Shown here in pieces: positions 34,082 through 45,055 of a DNA stretch of 64,000 nt. How positions within the stretch are numbered: the first letter of the stretch is position 1; every line of letters starts with the position of its first letter. The DNA is taken from assembly GCA_030737875.1 (NCBI GenBank), contig CM060910.1, positions 247,908,427 through 247,972,426 on the forward strand. Direction: 5' to 3'. The DNA is from Allium sativum (lineage: Eukaryota; Streptophyta; Magnoliopsida; Asparagales; Amaryllidaceae). The position numbers and the translations under genes were made by a program. The notes below the pieces were generated by a model. The model had not been told where the DNA came from. It searched no databases and saw only the letters and a list, made by a program, of their open reading frames with translations.

Positions 34082-34879
34082 AAATGTTGTACTCTTTGTT
34101 ATTTTTCTTATGAACTCTGCAAAAAGGCATGACTTGCCTTAGGAAAATCTGATGATATGAATAAAGGACTATAAAGTGGATGTAGGATACGACTTAGCCG
34201 GACCACTATAAACATATCGTGTGTTATTTACTTTCATGCATTATATGTATACCTTCATCGACTATTTTGTTGCGATTATGAAATATAAGATGATTCAAAA
34301 CCTGAAAGGTTGAAAACAGTTTAAACGTAAGAAAAAGCACAATGACTACTTGTGCGGTAAGACATAAAAGAATGGGAAGACGATATTCTTAACTCTAACT
34401 CTCGAGAATTGAGAGAGAGTATAAAGGACGGGAAGACGACGTCCTCTGAGGCGTGAAGGTGCACCCAGAAAAGAGACCGCCTCAGTAAGAACTCTAACCT
34501 GAGTATAAGACATGAGAGTATAAAAAAAATGCCAGAAAAAATGACAGGCATTGACGACACAGAAGATGCAATCTCGTCAGAAAATCGGGGACATTCAGAC
34601 TACTTGATTAAGTCTTGAATAGTTTTTTGAGATTGACTGGGGGCATATATGTATACACATATTTCCCCCCACCATAACTTCATTACACAACTATAGTAAG
34701 ACATGCATTCTTACATAAGTGCAAAACTAATGACTAACAGACATTGTGGAAAATGAATTATTTTTTAATTACAAATGAATGAATCTGTACAGGAAAACAG
34801 TCAAAAAGACGGTGCAAGGGCCACCCTTATAGCAATAATTATTGGTCAACCAAACGCTAAGATAACGCAAAACAGCCTA
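34082..34879. other. Non-coding spacer after integrase, with an LTR-like hairpin
   Basis: I see no gene here. At 34173-34212 the motif GTGGATGTAGG ... GCCGGACCACTATAAA closely matches the hairpin near the end of LTR C (27709-27757) and of the solo LTR at 44918-44962. The rest includes two GGAAGACGA-containing near repeats (34374, 34430). Confidence 0.6.
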
Positions 34880-37800
34880 CTATTTAGACTTTGAGGGAGG
34901 CTTGGACTTCTTGGCGGCCTTCTCTGCGTCCTTCGCCTCTTTCTCGGCCTCCGTCAAGATGCGTTTTGATTTTTTCTTTCCTGAGGTTGTGGTGCTGGAA
35001 TCGGTCGACTTCTTCCCGGAGGGCGGAGCGCTGGAATCAAGAGAAGACTTTTTAGCGAGTTCCTCTGTAATAGATCTAGTTGAAAGCTTAACAACTAACC
35101 TTGATCCCGCATCTACAACAGCGAGGGGCTTGAGACTTTCAGGGTCTAAGTCTTCAGCTTTTAACTGCAAGCGTTTATCTTGGTCAGCTTTCAGTGCAGC
35201 CAAAGTAACATCATCTGCGCTTTTCGACTCCCCAATTATTGCCACCTCCGGATCTCCCTCATGTCCTCCGTCACCACAATCATCCTTTAAGGCATCTATC
35301 ATTTCGTCATCCCGAGGAGTGTCGGCCTTGGACGGTTCACTTCCTGCTTCCAAATCCATGGGAGCAGCCTTGTCCTTTCCCCCTTTTACCTTCTCTGTAG
35401 GCTCCGCCCCAGAGGCGGTTCCTTGGGACACATCTGTCTTTCCGGGTGGCTCAATACCTACAGAGTGAGGAGAAACAGTTATCAACTCAGGAGAAAATAA
35501 TGGGTTTTTCATTGATTGTTCAATCACGTGGCGAAAGGTAGAGATAGCCTTGACAAATTGAGGTGAAAATGTAGAGATACCTTCCGAAGACTTTTCGGCT
35601 GGGGTAACTGATGTCTCTGATGCCGTTTCGGGAATAGGGGATAACAGAGTTGTTCGAGGGATCCCCGGGTTTTCAGGATCATATCCCTCTACTTCAGAAG
35701 TTGCGGGGGCAGTAGAAGAGGAACCAGCCTCAGGAATGTTCTTTTGCTTAGCCCTCCGTTTCTCTTCATCCATGGCAGCAGCAATGAGGCGGCGCCATTC
35801 AGCTAGGCGTTCTGGCTCATCACCCCTTAAATATTTCTCCATCAGCTTGTCCTCGTCAATGGAATCAACCTTGAGCTCCTCTTTTTCCCACTCAATGATC
35901 TGACTCCATACTTGGACTAGAGTAGATGGATAATCTTCAATCCAAGAAATGTTCCGGCGACGGATGATATGCGCAAAGAATTCAATCATTAATTCGCCGA
36001 AGCCCTGAATCTCTTCCTCAGCCTCTGACAATTGTCTGCGGGCCTCCTCAGCGGATTTGATGGCACATTCGACGTTACCCTCCGCCAGGGCAGCTCTGTT
36101 CTCCGCCTCCATTAGCTTAGAGGCCAAGTCAGCATTTTTCTTTTCTAGTTCAGCATTCCTCCTTGCTAACTCGACATTTTTTCGTTCAAGGTCAGCGTAA
36201 GCAAGGCGCGTTTTAGCGGCATCTAACTTAGCATCTTCGGCCTACTTTTTTAACTTAGAACGCTCTTGAGTATGAGATTCAAGCAAATCATGTTAATGTT
36301 TTTGCATATCTTCAAATTGCTGTTTGAAGCTAGTAGCGTCCCTTTGAGCAACAGCAAGCTAGGCCTGTGTGTCCTCCAAATCTTTTCCTAGATTTTTTAA
36401 GGCTTTTGCATCGTCCTCAGCAGTTTTTTGCATCGAATCAGCATTCGTGATTAGAGTACGGATGATTCTGGAAAGGTTACGTGAATACTTGAACATTTCA
36501 GAATACTGTTTTTCGACCGCATCTATCTTTGTTTTGGCCTCATCTGCCCACCTGGAAGAAATAGGCTCAAGGGCAGGTAAAAAAGTCAAGTTCTCGAAGT
36601 AATGTTCGGGAAATTGCTCCTCCAGATATGCCCGCTTGATTGCAGTTTCAACATCTAGTAGTGGAGGGGCGGGGATCGTCAGTTCAGTATCCCTGTGTGT
36701 GGAGGATTCAATAGTTTCTTTATCTGTTCTAGGCCGTTTAGCAGAGACCTTGCGTTTACTTCGCGACTCAGTATCTTTTGGCGGACTTCTCTCCCTGCTG
36801 CGCTTTTCTTGAGAAGAGGTGGAGTCTTTTGGTTGCGGCCTGTCCTCTTCCCGACGACCTTGATAACCTTTATATCTCTCTGGGTCCGTCCGAACAGGAG
36901 ATCAAGAACGCGAGGTTCAAGAGCGATAGGGTTCATAAGGCCTTCTCTCCTCCCTACTGCGATCGTCGTGGCGATCATACTCGGTATCGTAAGGTGGATT
37001 AGACATGCTGCGGCGGAGTTTCCTGATATCATAGTAAGATCGGGACATCGTGCCTGCACAATAGGACAAATGAAATTCAGAATCAATAGTTTCACAGAGA
37101 GAGAGGTGCAATGAGTGGTAATGCTATTGTATAAAGTGTGTCCTAAGTGGTGTGTTTCCCCCCCAACCAACCCGAGTCCGAAGCTAGACTAGTACGAGCA
37201 GGCTCTTTGGCCTTAGCAGGAGTGGTTTCTTCGGAAGAAGTGAAAACTAAAGGATTCTTCCTAAAATCCTCTGAAGTGTAAATGGTTTCAGGCAAGGGAA
37301 GATCCCCCAAACCCTGAAATAGTGGGTCATCAGTGCTAGGGACATCTCCCTCAGAAGCATTGATCGGTGACTCTTTGGAAGACGTTGACTTTTCTGGAGA
37401 AATGGCATCCTCGGGAACAGTATACCCTTCGCGATGCTTTTCCGCCATGTTAGCCAATTCATCATCTTGGGTAGAAGAAGGAGAGGGTGAAGCTTGAAGA
37501 GGCACTGTAGGAGCTCTCGAACTTTCGGGCGTTTCAGGGATTACGTCCACGGGGGGAATATAAACATATGGAGCCGTCCCGTGACCAATGCTACGAGTAA
37601 CAGATAGCAACCCATGAAAATGAAGATATTCGTCCTTAAGGACTTCATCAATAGTCAAGAACTTCCGATCGCCATTAAGGAGCTGGTGCATCCGGTCAAA
37701 GAATACTTGGTCTGATATTTGTTTTAGGTTATCGACTGCAAACAAAAAGAAAAACGAGTTAAGGCGATGACTTGAATGTATAGAGCCGAGATTTAGAAAA

Positions 37801-38563
37801 CCAGTGCTTTACTTGATTTCGTCCACCTCCTGGCACACCCTGGTTGTCGCTTCACATAAAACCATTCCAGCCTGGAATCTCCAGCTTTGCTACTGAATGG
37901 CGCTGAAATTATCTTCCTCTTAGGGACAGACTCAAAATAGCAGAAAGAAGGAGTCTCTCGAGTCCGATGCTTGAAGTTGTAAAAGAAATGAACGTCATTG
38001 AAAGTGAGCTCTATGCCTAATATCTCATGGTATGCTACATATAAGGTGTATAAGTAAGCATAAGAATTAGGGTGCAGCTGCATGGGGGCAATCCGCATTT
38101 GTCTTAGAAAATCGACGATGAAAGGAGAAAATGGAGGGATAGCACCGACCATGCACATCAACCGAGTAATTTCCATATACCCTTCTGGAGGGTTGTGGGG
38201 ACGGTCAGTTCTCGAAGGCACCAGGGTGTCCCTTTTTAGTATTCCGTATTTTAAACAAATTCGGATAAGTCTGTCGTTGTCGATTGTTGATTCAACAGAA
38301 TCTTGGGGTGATTCCAATATGACAGCCGATTCAAACTCATCTGGAGCCCGGTCGTCACCAATCCCTCCTTCCTCTTCAAAACCTAGAGAAACTTCACCCT
38401 CCAAAGACACATTGTCACTTTCGCGATTTCCAACCTCGTAGTCTGAACCCTCATCATTCCATTCTGGATCCGAGGGAGAAGATATGTCCTTGAGAGTAAC
38501 TTTGTTGGATGTCTCTGGGGCCTCTTTCTTCTCAGCAAGTCTAGAAGAGCGTCTGGATCTCAT
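34880..38563 (-). pseudogene. Antisense gene (aORF) of element C, three-exon model
   Basis: Start ATG is at 38563 with an A at -3 (MRSRRSSRLAEKK). Exon 1 is 38563-37813, intron 1 is 37812-37736 (GTAAAG...TTTGCAG). Exon 2 is about 37735-37172, intron 2 about 37171-37054 (ending TTGTGCAG, donor less certain), and exon 3 is 37053-34880. The three add to a multiple of three, about 1160 codons. Exon 1 has an acidic stretch, then a segment around IAPMQLHPNSYAYLY that resembles the putative gypsy-type transposon domain (Pfam Transposase_28) of antisense genes in Tat elements. Exon 3 begins RS- and Tyr-rich, has long coiled coil (Ala/Glu/Lys, about 36590-35800) and a Lys/Ser tail (possible NLS). Five stops (36917, 36902, 36359, 36293, 36242) break it, each fitting a lost Arg or Gln codon. 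Function is unknown. Confidence 0.75.
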
Positions 38564-38639
38564 GGTCACAAAACTATTGAAGAAGCAATAGCATAGGTTA
38601 GAGTAAATTAGTCCGTATCCCCCCGTGCAAGTGTGCAAA

Positions 38640-39827
38640 CTAAAGTGTAAACAGTGTATGCGGAAAGTGTAAAGTTAATATTTGAAAGTGCGACGCAAAA
38701 TTTTGGCAAAGTAATAAGGGTCAAGGCAGTTCTAGATGTCCAGTTATGTTCGCAAGGCACTATCCTAACTGTCCATTAAGTTGAAGATTATGCCAAGAGT
38801 TGATTGGGCCAGTTAAACGATTTTTTATGCATTAAGATGGACTGCCCTTCGGTTCGGTTCGGGTGCATTCATTGGGATCGGATCAGGGGTGTAGCCTCGC
38901 CTTGGGCTCGGATAAATTTGAAGCTCAGAAATCAAAATCGGATCGGCTCGGAGGTAGATTCCCCTAACGGTTCGGATCGGATCACGTAGTCATGCCTCTC
39001 CTCCTTTATCTTACAGTCTGACCCGACCCGGTTAGGTGAGCTCCATTCCCCCTTCTTTAACTACTTGCTCCGACCCGATCCGACCTTCTGGACTTCTTTT
39101 CCTTTTCCCTTTCTCTAATTGCCCCGACCCGATCCGACATTCTGGACTTCTCTTCTTTTTCCCTTTCTCCACTTTCCATACTCCACCACCCGAACTGACT
39201 CCCTATGATCTTCTTCTTCTTCCTCCTTTTCAGCCTCGAACCACAACTCCCTCTTCCAACGCCTCGAAGTAGCAACGAAGCCACCAACGACAATAACGAA
39301 GGAAGAGGAGACTGCGGCGTGGAAACCACGTCCAGATCGGTCGAATTGACCATCAATTTCAATTAAAACATGTTATCATGAAACCGATCAAGGATTCAAA
39401 CCTACCAGAGTATATAAGTTGGAAATTCGCACGAGAATGGTAAAGAGTTCTTATTTCTTTTTCTCTGAATTCTGGAGTTCCGAAGCAGAATTTGTGAAAC
39501 GATAAAGTAAAAAAGAAAGTTGGAGGAAGATGAAGGCTGAACTTATATAGAAAAACAGGGTGACTATTCGTCTCCCCGTTCGGACCGGATCGACAGTCCA
39601 GTAGCAAAGCTTGGCCCAATAGTCCAATGAAAAATAGAAAGAAGAGGGGGTCTGTTCGGATCGGAATCCGAACCGAATGTTGTAACTCAGCAGTGAATTA
39701 AATTGAAGTTCGAAGAAAAGGATGAAAGCACAAAGAAAATCAAAGGGAAAATTATCTAGAAGACACTATGCAATGATAATCAAAGCATGCTCCGTTTCCA
39801 ACAGGAGCATCCTTTGAGGGGGCAAAA
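38640..39827. other. Region between antisense gene and 3' LTR, with candidate antisense promoter
   Basis: No coding region was recognised. The minus strand carries TATATAAG at 39542-39549, followed by a pyrimidine-rich leader. Upstream of it (39580-39680) are GATCGGA/TCCGAACCG motifs like those of the LTR U3. Two direct repeats containing CCGACCCGATCCGAC lie at about 39068-39145. This could be the promoter of the antisense gene, about 1 kb before its ATG. Confidence 0.45.
39813..39827 (+). other. Polypurine tract of element C
   Basis: TTTGAGGGGGCAAAA directly precedes the 3' LTR start at 39828, a tract typical of Tat-lineage elements. Confidence 0.88.
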
Positions 39828-40685
39828 TGTTAGCCCACTTTGTGAACTGGGCAACACAAAGTCGAGGTGTGAAGCGTTGAAGAACTTAGGAAGCATCATA
39901 GCGGATCGGATCGGAGAGATGTTGCGGATCGGATCGGAGAGATGTTGCTGTTCGGATCGGAGGGCTGCTACTATTTGGATCAAAGAGACACTGCTATTCG
40001 GATCGGAGGGCTACCTACTGTCGGTCGGATCGGAGGGCAACCTACTATCGAGTCGGAACGGAGCAGAGCAGAGTGGATGAGAACTTAGTTTCAGCTTAAT
40101 TCAGGTCAGATCGGATGTCCCGATCCGAACCCTTCCTGCACGTTCTTCCGATCCGAGCCCATATTCCACATCACTTTCCTCCACGATCGCCTGAATATGC
40201 GGAGCGGGTATGACCAGTTCCTTCCCACAACGTCCACTGCTCTGATGCGTTGTCAACATTGGAATCCATCCGAACCCGAGGACGATGGGATGGAAGACAC
40301 GTGGCTCCGATCCGGATCGGGTTCTGAGCAAACTTTTACCTATAAATACCCTGTCTGGAGACAATAAAAAGGATCTTCTTTCTGGCACTTTGAGAGTTCA
40401 TCTACTTTCATAAACCGAATTCCAGCACTCCCGTATAATCCAAATCGTCTTTCAACATTTGTTTTGAGACAATTGAGTGAATGTATGTGAGTTGTGAGTT
40501 GTGAGTGAAATTGAGTGATTATCTCATTGTAATTGCAACTCTATCATCGAGAATAGTGATTGACAAGTGGACGTAGGCTTTTCAACGCCGAGCCACTATA
40601 AATTCTGTGTCTCCATTTTACTTTTGATCTTATTTTATTCTGATTTTTGTCAATTTGGGTGTTAGAACCACTTTTTGGTCTAACA
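39828..40685 (+). repeat. 3' LTR of element C
   Basis: The 858-bp LTR is homologous to 26982-27831, with about 19 substitutions by eye and an 8-bp GAGTTGTG duplication near 40490. It ends GGTCTAACA and is followed by the AGTAC duplication. Confidence 0.95.
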
Positions 40686-40887
40686 AGTACGTTGGAATGT
40701 CGGCAACATAGGTTGTTAAAGTCTAAAAATTAAGAAGCTTCCAACGTCTGCTGAGTTTTCCCCCTCTGATTAAAACAATTGGAAGAGAAAACGAGAATAA
40801 CATGTTAATATTACATGTCTGATTAAAAACATAATGCAAAATTAAAATTAACAGCTTTTAACCAAGCTTCCAACCAGGTAAGTGGCA

Positions 40888-40889
<2 letters not shown>

Positions 40890-40938
<49 letters not shown>
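40890..40938. repeat. (AT)n microsatellite
   Basis: About 24 uninterrupted AT dinucleotides lie in the spacer just right of element C. Confidence 0.95.
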
Positions 40939-40941
<3 letters not shown>

Positions 40942-41499
40942 GCTATGTGCGCATCAAATCTACTCCATATAAATGACCCACTAGTTTGTTTTCTAAATAA
41001 ATACTGGAAGTTGAGATTTCAATGGGACATAAAGTTAGGACAGATGAATTCATATCAGTTTTAACTGAGAGTAATCTAGTAGCTAAATTACTGAGACACT
41101 AAAAGCTTAGGCGCCTTTTGATCCAATGATATATTACGTATCTGCTAATAATGAGTGTTTTAGCACGAAAACTGAACTGAGCTCAGTTCGTTTGCATGTT
41201 CATTTGCAAATTTACATGTTCATTTGAATATGAAGGATATTTGAATATGAAGGATATTTGGAAGCAATTCATCATTTAGATTCTAGCTACTTGTAGCTAT
41301 CTATTACACAAAAGAATAAGCAAACATACTAGCTACTTGTAGTATACACTTACTAAAATCATTACATTTTTTATCATAGCAATATATATATTCCATCTAC
41401 ACATGTATTTGTATTGAGTATAAACAAATCTTCTATTGAATTTGTCATTTTTGCGATTACACTTGTTATTTGTCAATTTTGCAATTACTATTGTTATTT

Positions 41500-42534
41500 A
41501 TCAGTTTTGCAATTTGTTATTCTAAAAAAATGAGTGCATTTATATTTTGTAGACACTTATGGAGGAGGAAAAAAATAGAATTTGGAATGTAATGGCAACG
41601 AGAAAGCAAATATGTGTGATTTTGACAATGATCATATCTCTAAAGTTTTTGGTTCTGATAAAAGGGAAAATTATTGTTGTGCAATTAGCTCCACTTCTTC
41701 CGTAAAGCAAAGTAAAAATGATATAAACTTCAAAAGCAATTGCCGACAAGAATGAAAATGATGATTTTCATCAATGGTCTACGGAATTACAAAATCAAGT
41801 TGCAAGTCAAGTAGCGAATCAGGTGTCAATCCAAATCAACGATAAATCATTTGCTTCATCCTCAAAACGGATATTACAAGCTTTGTGAATTTTCGGATGG
41901 AGGCTTTGTGATATGGTCCACGTTTCACCTTCACAGTATCTAAAATTTTGTGTATCTTTAGTAAAACTTTGTATTGCTTTTTATAATTCGAACTTGATAT
42001 TTTGGTATTTTGAAATTGGAAGCATGTAACGAATATTTTGAACATTATGCAAATGTGACATTGTTGAATTTGAAATATGGAGGTACCAAATCTCATATTG
42101 AATTGATATGTTGAATTATATATGCGATTGGAAATCATAAAAACATGTTATGCTCCTTTATAAATGTTAGCAATTTATGTATGCCAACATTTATAAGAGT
42201 TAGTAGTATTATGATACTGACATTTACATGTGTTACCATATCTTATAGTTCCAACATTTATAAGTGTTAGCAATGAATATGTTTGTAACCCTTATAAGTG
42301 TTGTCATATCTTATGGTTCCAACATTTATAAGTGTTAGCAATGAATATGTTCGTAACACTTATAAGTGTTAGCACTGAATATGTTTGTAACACTTATAAG
42401 TGTTAGCAGTTACTCTGTTTGTAACACTTATAAGTGTTACAGGAAATTCCTCACAGGCCGTTGGTGACACTTAAAAGTGTTACAAAAATTATTTGTAACA
42501 CCTATACTTGTTGGGAATCCCCTGTTTTGGTGTG
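41500..42534. mobile_element. CACTA (En/Spm)-like transposon terminus
   Basis: The stretch 42150-42510 carries about eight copies of palindromic AACACTTATAAGTGTTA-type subterminal repeats. It ends at TCCCCTGTTTTGGTGTG (42534), whose reverse complement CACACCAAAACAGGGG resembles a CACTA terminus with altered bases 4-5. The preceding 41520-41890 contains an open Gln/Asn-rich stretch (ending near QVSIQINDKSFASS) like the end of plant transposase genes. The opposite terminus was not found, so only one end is supported. Confidence 0.5.
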
Positions 42535-43637
42535 GTTTATTCACAAGTACAAGAATAGCATCAGTTCTTATTGATGGCATATCAATTATAATATTCTGTT
42601 CAGCTTTGTTAAATCATTAGGAAGCATTAAAAAGTCAATTCGAAATTTACTTTAGAAATGGTCAACCAGGAAATGTAAACTTAGTTCCAGAAAAACTATT
42701 CAAGGTTATAATAATTCAAAGTCCAGATTTCAACATGCAAGCAAAGTCCAGAAAGTTTGGATATTTTAAACATCAAGGATCAGTTCAAAGTCGAAGGTTT
42801 CAATCCCCAAAATTTCGTATATATCAATGACTAAATCATATAAGAAATCAAAGAATTTTTTGGATCGAAAATCCTATATTTTAACCACATCCTCATCGAC
42901 CTTGATTATCGAAAATCCAAGTTCGAACAAAAAATCAAGCAAAGTTCAAGTTAAAATTTCATACCTGAAAACAAAAACTACTTGGATCTGAATCAAGCTT
43001 CTTCAATTCAATTAAAGTAGAGAAGATTGCAACTGAGAATCGAAGAGCATTAAAGAAGAGAGAGCGACGACTTATAATATAAGGAGATTGCAAACCCTAG
43101 ATCGCCTCTGCCATATTTTATTTCCAAAAAGAGCCGATTAATTTTGATAAGGAAGACAACAAAAAGGCCAACCAAAAAAGTTATAAAGCGCTTAAGGGAT
43201 TTATTTAATTTTGAAATTAGGGTTTTAATTTTTAAATTGTGTTTACTTTTCAGTGTTTTTTAATTTGTTTGCAATCGTGTTTAAAATTTTCTAGTTTGTC
43301 TATAAAACTAGGGAGACGAAATATGGAGTTGTAATTCGGGAAAATCTGGTTTTGGGGATAGAAATGAATGTAGGATTTTGAGTGTAGGGTTAGAACGGTT
43401 GGGAGCGGGTGTCGCGAGTTTACAGGGAATTGAAAGCATAGAGATTGTTTTATTTCCTAGTAGAAACCTTGTGGAATGCAGCAGTAGGCAGGGTTTTGCC
43501 GAAGCTGGGTATATCTATGTGGTATTTATTTTCCGCATTTACTCTGATTATTATTTGTGTTGATACTATTTAATTACTCAGCAAAAACTGCAATAAACCC
43601 TATTCACCCCCTCTAGGGTTAATCTAGATCCTATAAG
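42535..43637 (+). repeat. Probable copia 5' LTR and leader (left boundary unknown)
   Basis: This stretch precedes the copia PBS. It contains a TATA-like CTATAAAACTAGG at about 43301 and then a leader-like segment ending CCCTATTCACCCCCTCTAGGG, a phrase common just upstream of the PBS in Sire-like copia elements. The partner LTR is outside the window, so I cannot fix the ends. The left part (42535-43100) may belong to something else; its minus strand has promoter-like features. Confidence 0.4.
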
Positions 43638-43880
43638 TGGTATCAGAGCAGGTATTTTCTATTTTAATTAACTCTAGAGTCATGGATTTCCCTAACGATG
43701 AGTTTTCTAGTTGTCAATCTAGCAAGAATTTTTCCAGTGTAACCCCAACTATTTTTGACGAAACAGGTTTTTTAAATTGCAAATTAAAAATGGAATTTTA
43801 TTTAAAATCTGTTAATGTTTGATGTTGGAATATTGTTAAAAATGAATTTGATATGGTAGGTAAAAATGATATTATAATTA
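43638..43880 (+). pseudogene. Ty1/copia PBS and start of gag (fragment 1)
   Basis: TGGTATCAGAGCAGG (43638-43652) is the initiator Met tRNA primer site. Gag starts ATG at 43682 (MDFPNDEF) and has PTIFDETGF ... LKMEFYLKS, matching the N-terminal copia gag pattern. A TGA at 43820-43822 breaks it. The frame continues to 43885, where a solo LTR is inserted, and resumes in frame at 45056. Confidence 0.72.
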
Positions 43881-44223
43881 ATTCTTGTTGACACGCTTTT
43901 TGGTTGAAGTGTCGCACGTCAAGTATTGGATTAACGACGCACTCAAGCATGAAGAATATTATCGGGAAACACAAAGCGATTCAGTTTAAGTCACATCACA
44001 AATAAAAGAAGGCCCAAGACTCCTATCAGATGACCTCTTTTGGGCCAGGGAACGCCTGCTCTAAGGCTTTGTAGTGTAGCTCTTGGGAGAACCATCAGTC
44101 GAGCCGTCAAGCGGGGCCGGGCGCAGCGCCGGTGGGGACCATTCACTTCACGTTGAGGAGCTTTGACACCCTAAAACGGCAAGGTTTCAGCACCAAAAAG
44201 TTCGGCCCCCTCCTCATCAATTT

Positions 44224-44450
44224 CGTACCCCAGGAGGGGTTCGAAGTTTCGTACCCCTCCAGGGGGTTCGAAATTTCGAACCCCCTGGAGGGATACGAAA
44301 TTTCATACCCCTTAGGTGGTACAAAGTTTCGTACCCCTCCGAAATTTCATACCCCTCCATTGGTACGAAATTTCGAAACCCCCCAAGGGTTCGAACCTCC
44401 AGAAGGGGTTCGAAATTTCGTACCCTTAGCCAGGGGGGTACGAATTTTCT
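44224..44450. repeat. GGTACGAAATTTCGTACC palindrome array in solo LTR D
   Basis: About nine units of GGTACGAAATTTCGTACC or GGTTCGAAATTTCGAACC type follow each other, with CCCCTCCAGGGGG linkers that are themselves inverted repeats. Changes in one arm are often matched in the other (GTAC versus GTTC/GAAC). The array ends about 80 bases before the TATA box. Confidence 0.85.
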
Positions 44451-44528
44451 GTTATGGGCTATTTCTGGGGTGCAAAAATTAGCTTTTGTAGGTCTCGCTG
44501 CTCACCTACTTCCACCTAATCTTCCTCC

Positions 44529-44536
44529 TATAAATA
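44529..44536 (+). promoter_or_regulatory. TATA box of solo LTR D
   Basis: CCTCCTATAAATACCCC fits a plant core promoter and lies directly downstream of the palindrome array. Confidence 0.6.
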
Positions 44537-45055
44537 CCCCAAGCCTTGGCCTTCATTGAGAGGCTTCTCCCTTGGAATTTTTGGACCTTGAGAGCTCCAA
44601 ATACTCATTAATAACTTCCAGCACCTTCACCATGGCCATTGGAGATGGCTAAATAAAACATGACATGCATGTTTTCCATCAACACTTAAATATTAACAAG
44701 GATTGTTATGCTACTTTTAAACTTCATGGATGTGAGCACTAAACTTGGATATTATTGACCAAGTCAACGCTTCACAATGAAGAGGAAGAAGGGAAATTTA
44801 GTCAAAGTGTAGAACAAACATATATTTTGTTATTCTATTGTAATGCTTTGTACTTAGATTTGGTCCGAACTTGTACAACTTTATAATCGACAAAAGAAAT
44901 GACGAATGATTATTATAAAGTGGATGTAGGCGTTAGTGCCAAACCACTATAAAAGTTGTGTCTCTCCGCTCTTACATTATTTCCCGCTTATTTGGATAGT
45001 TGTTCACACACACATTGGGTGTTGGTGTGCGGCAATTTTGTCCATCAACAATTCT

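Larger units (their letters stand above)
26982..40685 (+). mobile_element. Element C: complete Tat-lineage Ty3/gypsy element with antisense gene
   Basis: The element is 13704 bp with LTRs at 26982-27831 and 39828-40685, both TGTTAGCCC...GGTCTAACA, and target duplication AGTAC (26977-26981 and 40686-40690). Plus-strand gag-pro-pol (27973-34081) has a second RNase H of archaeal type between RT and integrase, the hallmark of the Tat lineage. Between integrase and 3' LTR is 5.7 kb with a long gene on the opposite strand. By eye the LTRs differ by around 2 percent plus an 8-bp duplication, so it is older than A and B. All coding parts carry nonsense mutations. Confidence 0.96.
43886..45050 (+). 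mobile_element. Solo LTR D (Tat-like), with target duplication ATTCT
   Basis: The 1165-bp unit begins TGTTGACACGC and ends CCATCAACA, flanked by ATTCT at 43881-43885 and 45051-45055. No coding sequence or partner LTR is present. It has a palindrome array (44224-44450), a TATA box (TATAAATA, 44529-44536) and the GTGGATGTAGGC ... GCCAAACCACTATAAA hairpin (44918-44962) also found in element C, which suggests Tat kinship. It most likely formed by recombination between two LTRs. The 116-codon open frame inside is the repeat array read as protein. Confidence 0.88.

Noticed and set aside
34902..35468. 188-codon plus-strand frame
   Set aside because: It is a Ser-rich shadow of the antisense gene of element C on the minus strand, whose coiled-coil and Lys-rich composition is the real signal.
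44132..44482. 116-codon open frame in solo LTR D
   Set aside because: It is the palindrome array translated; the apparent protein repeat simply mirrors the DNA repeat.
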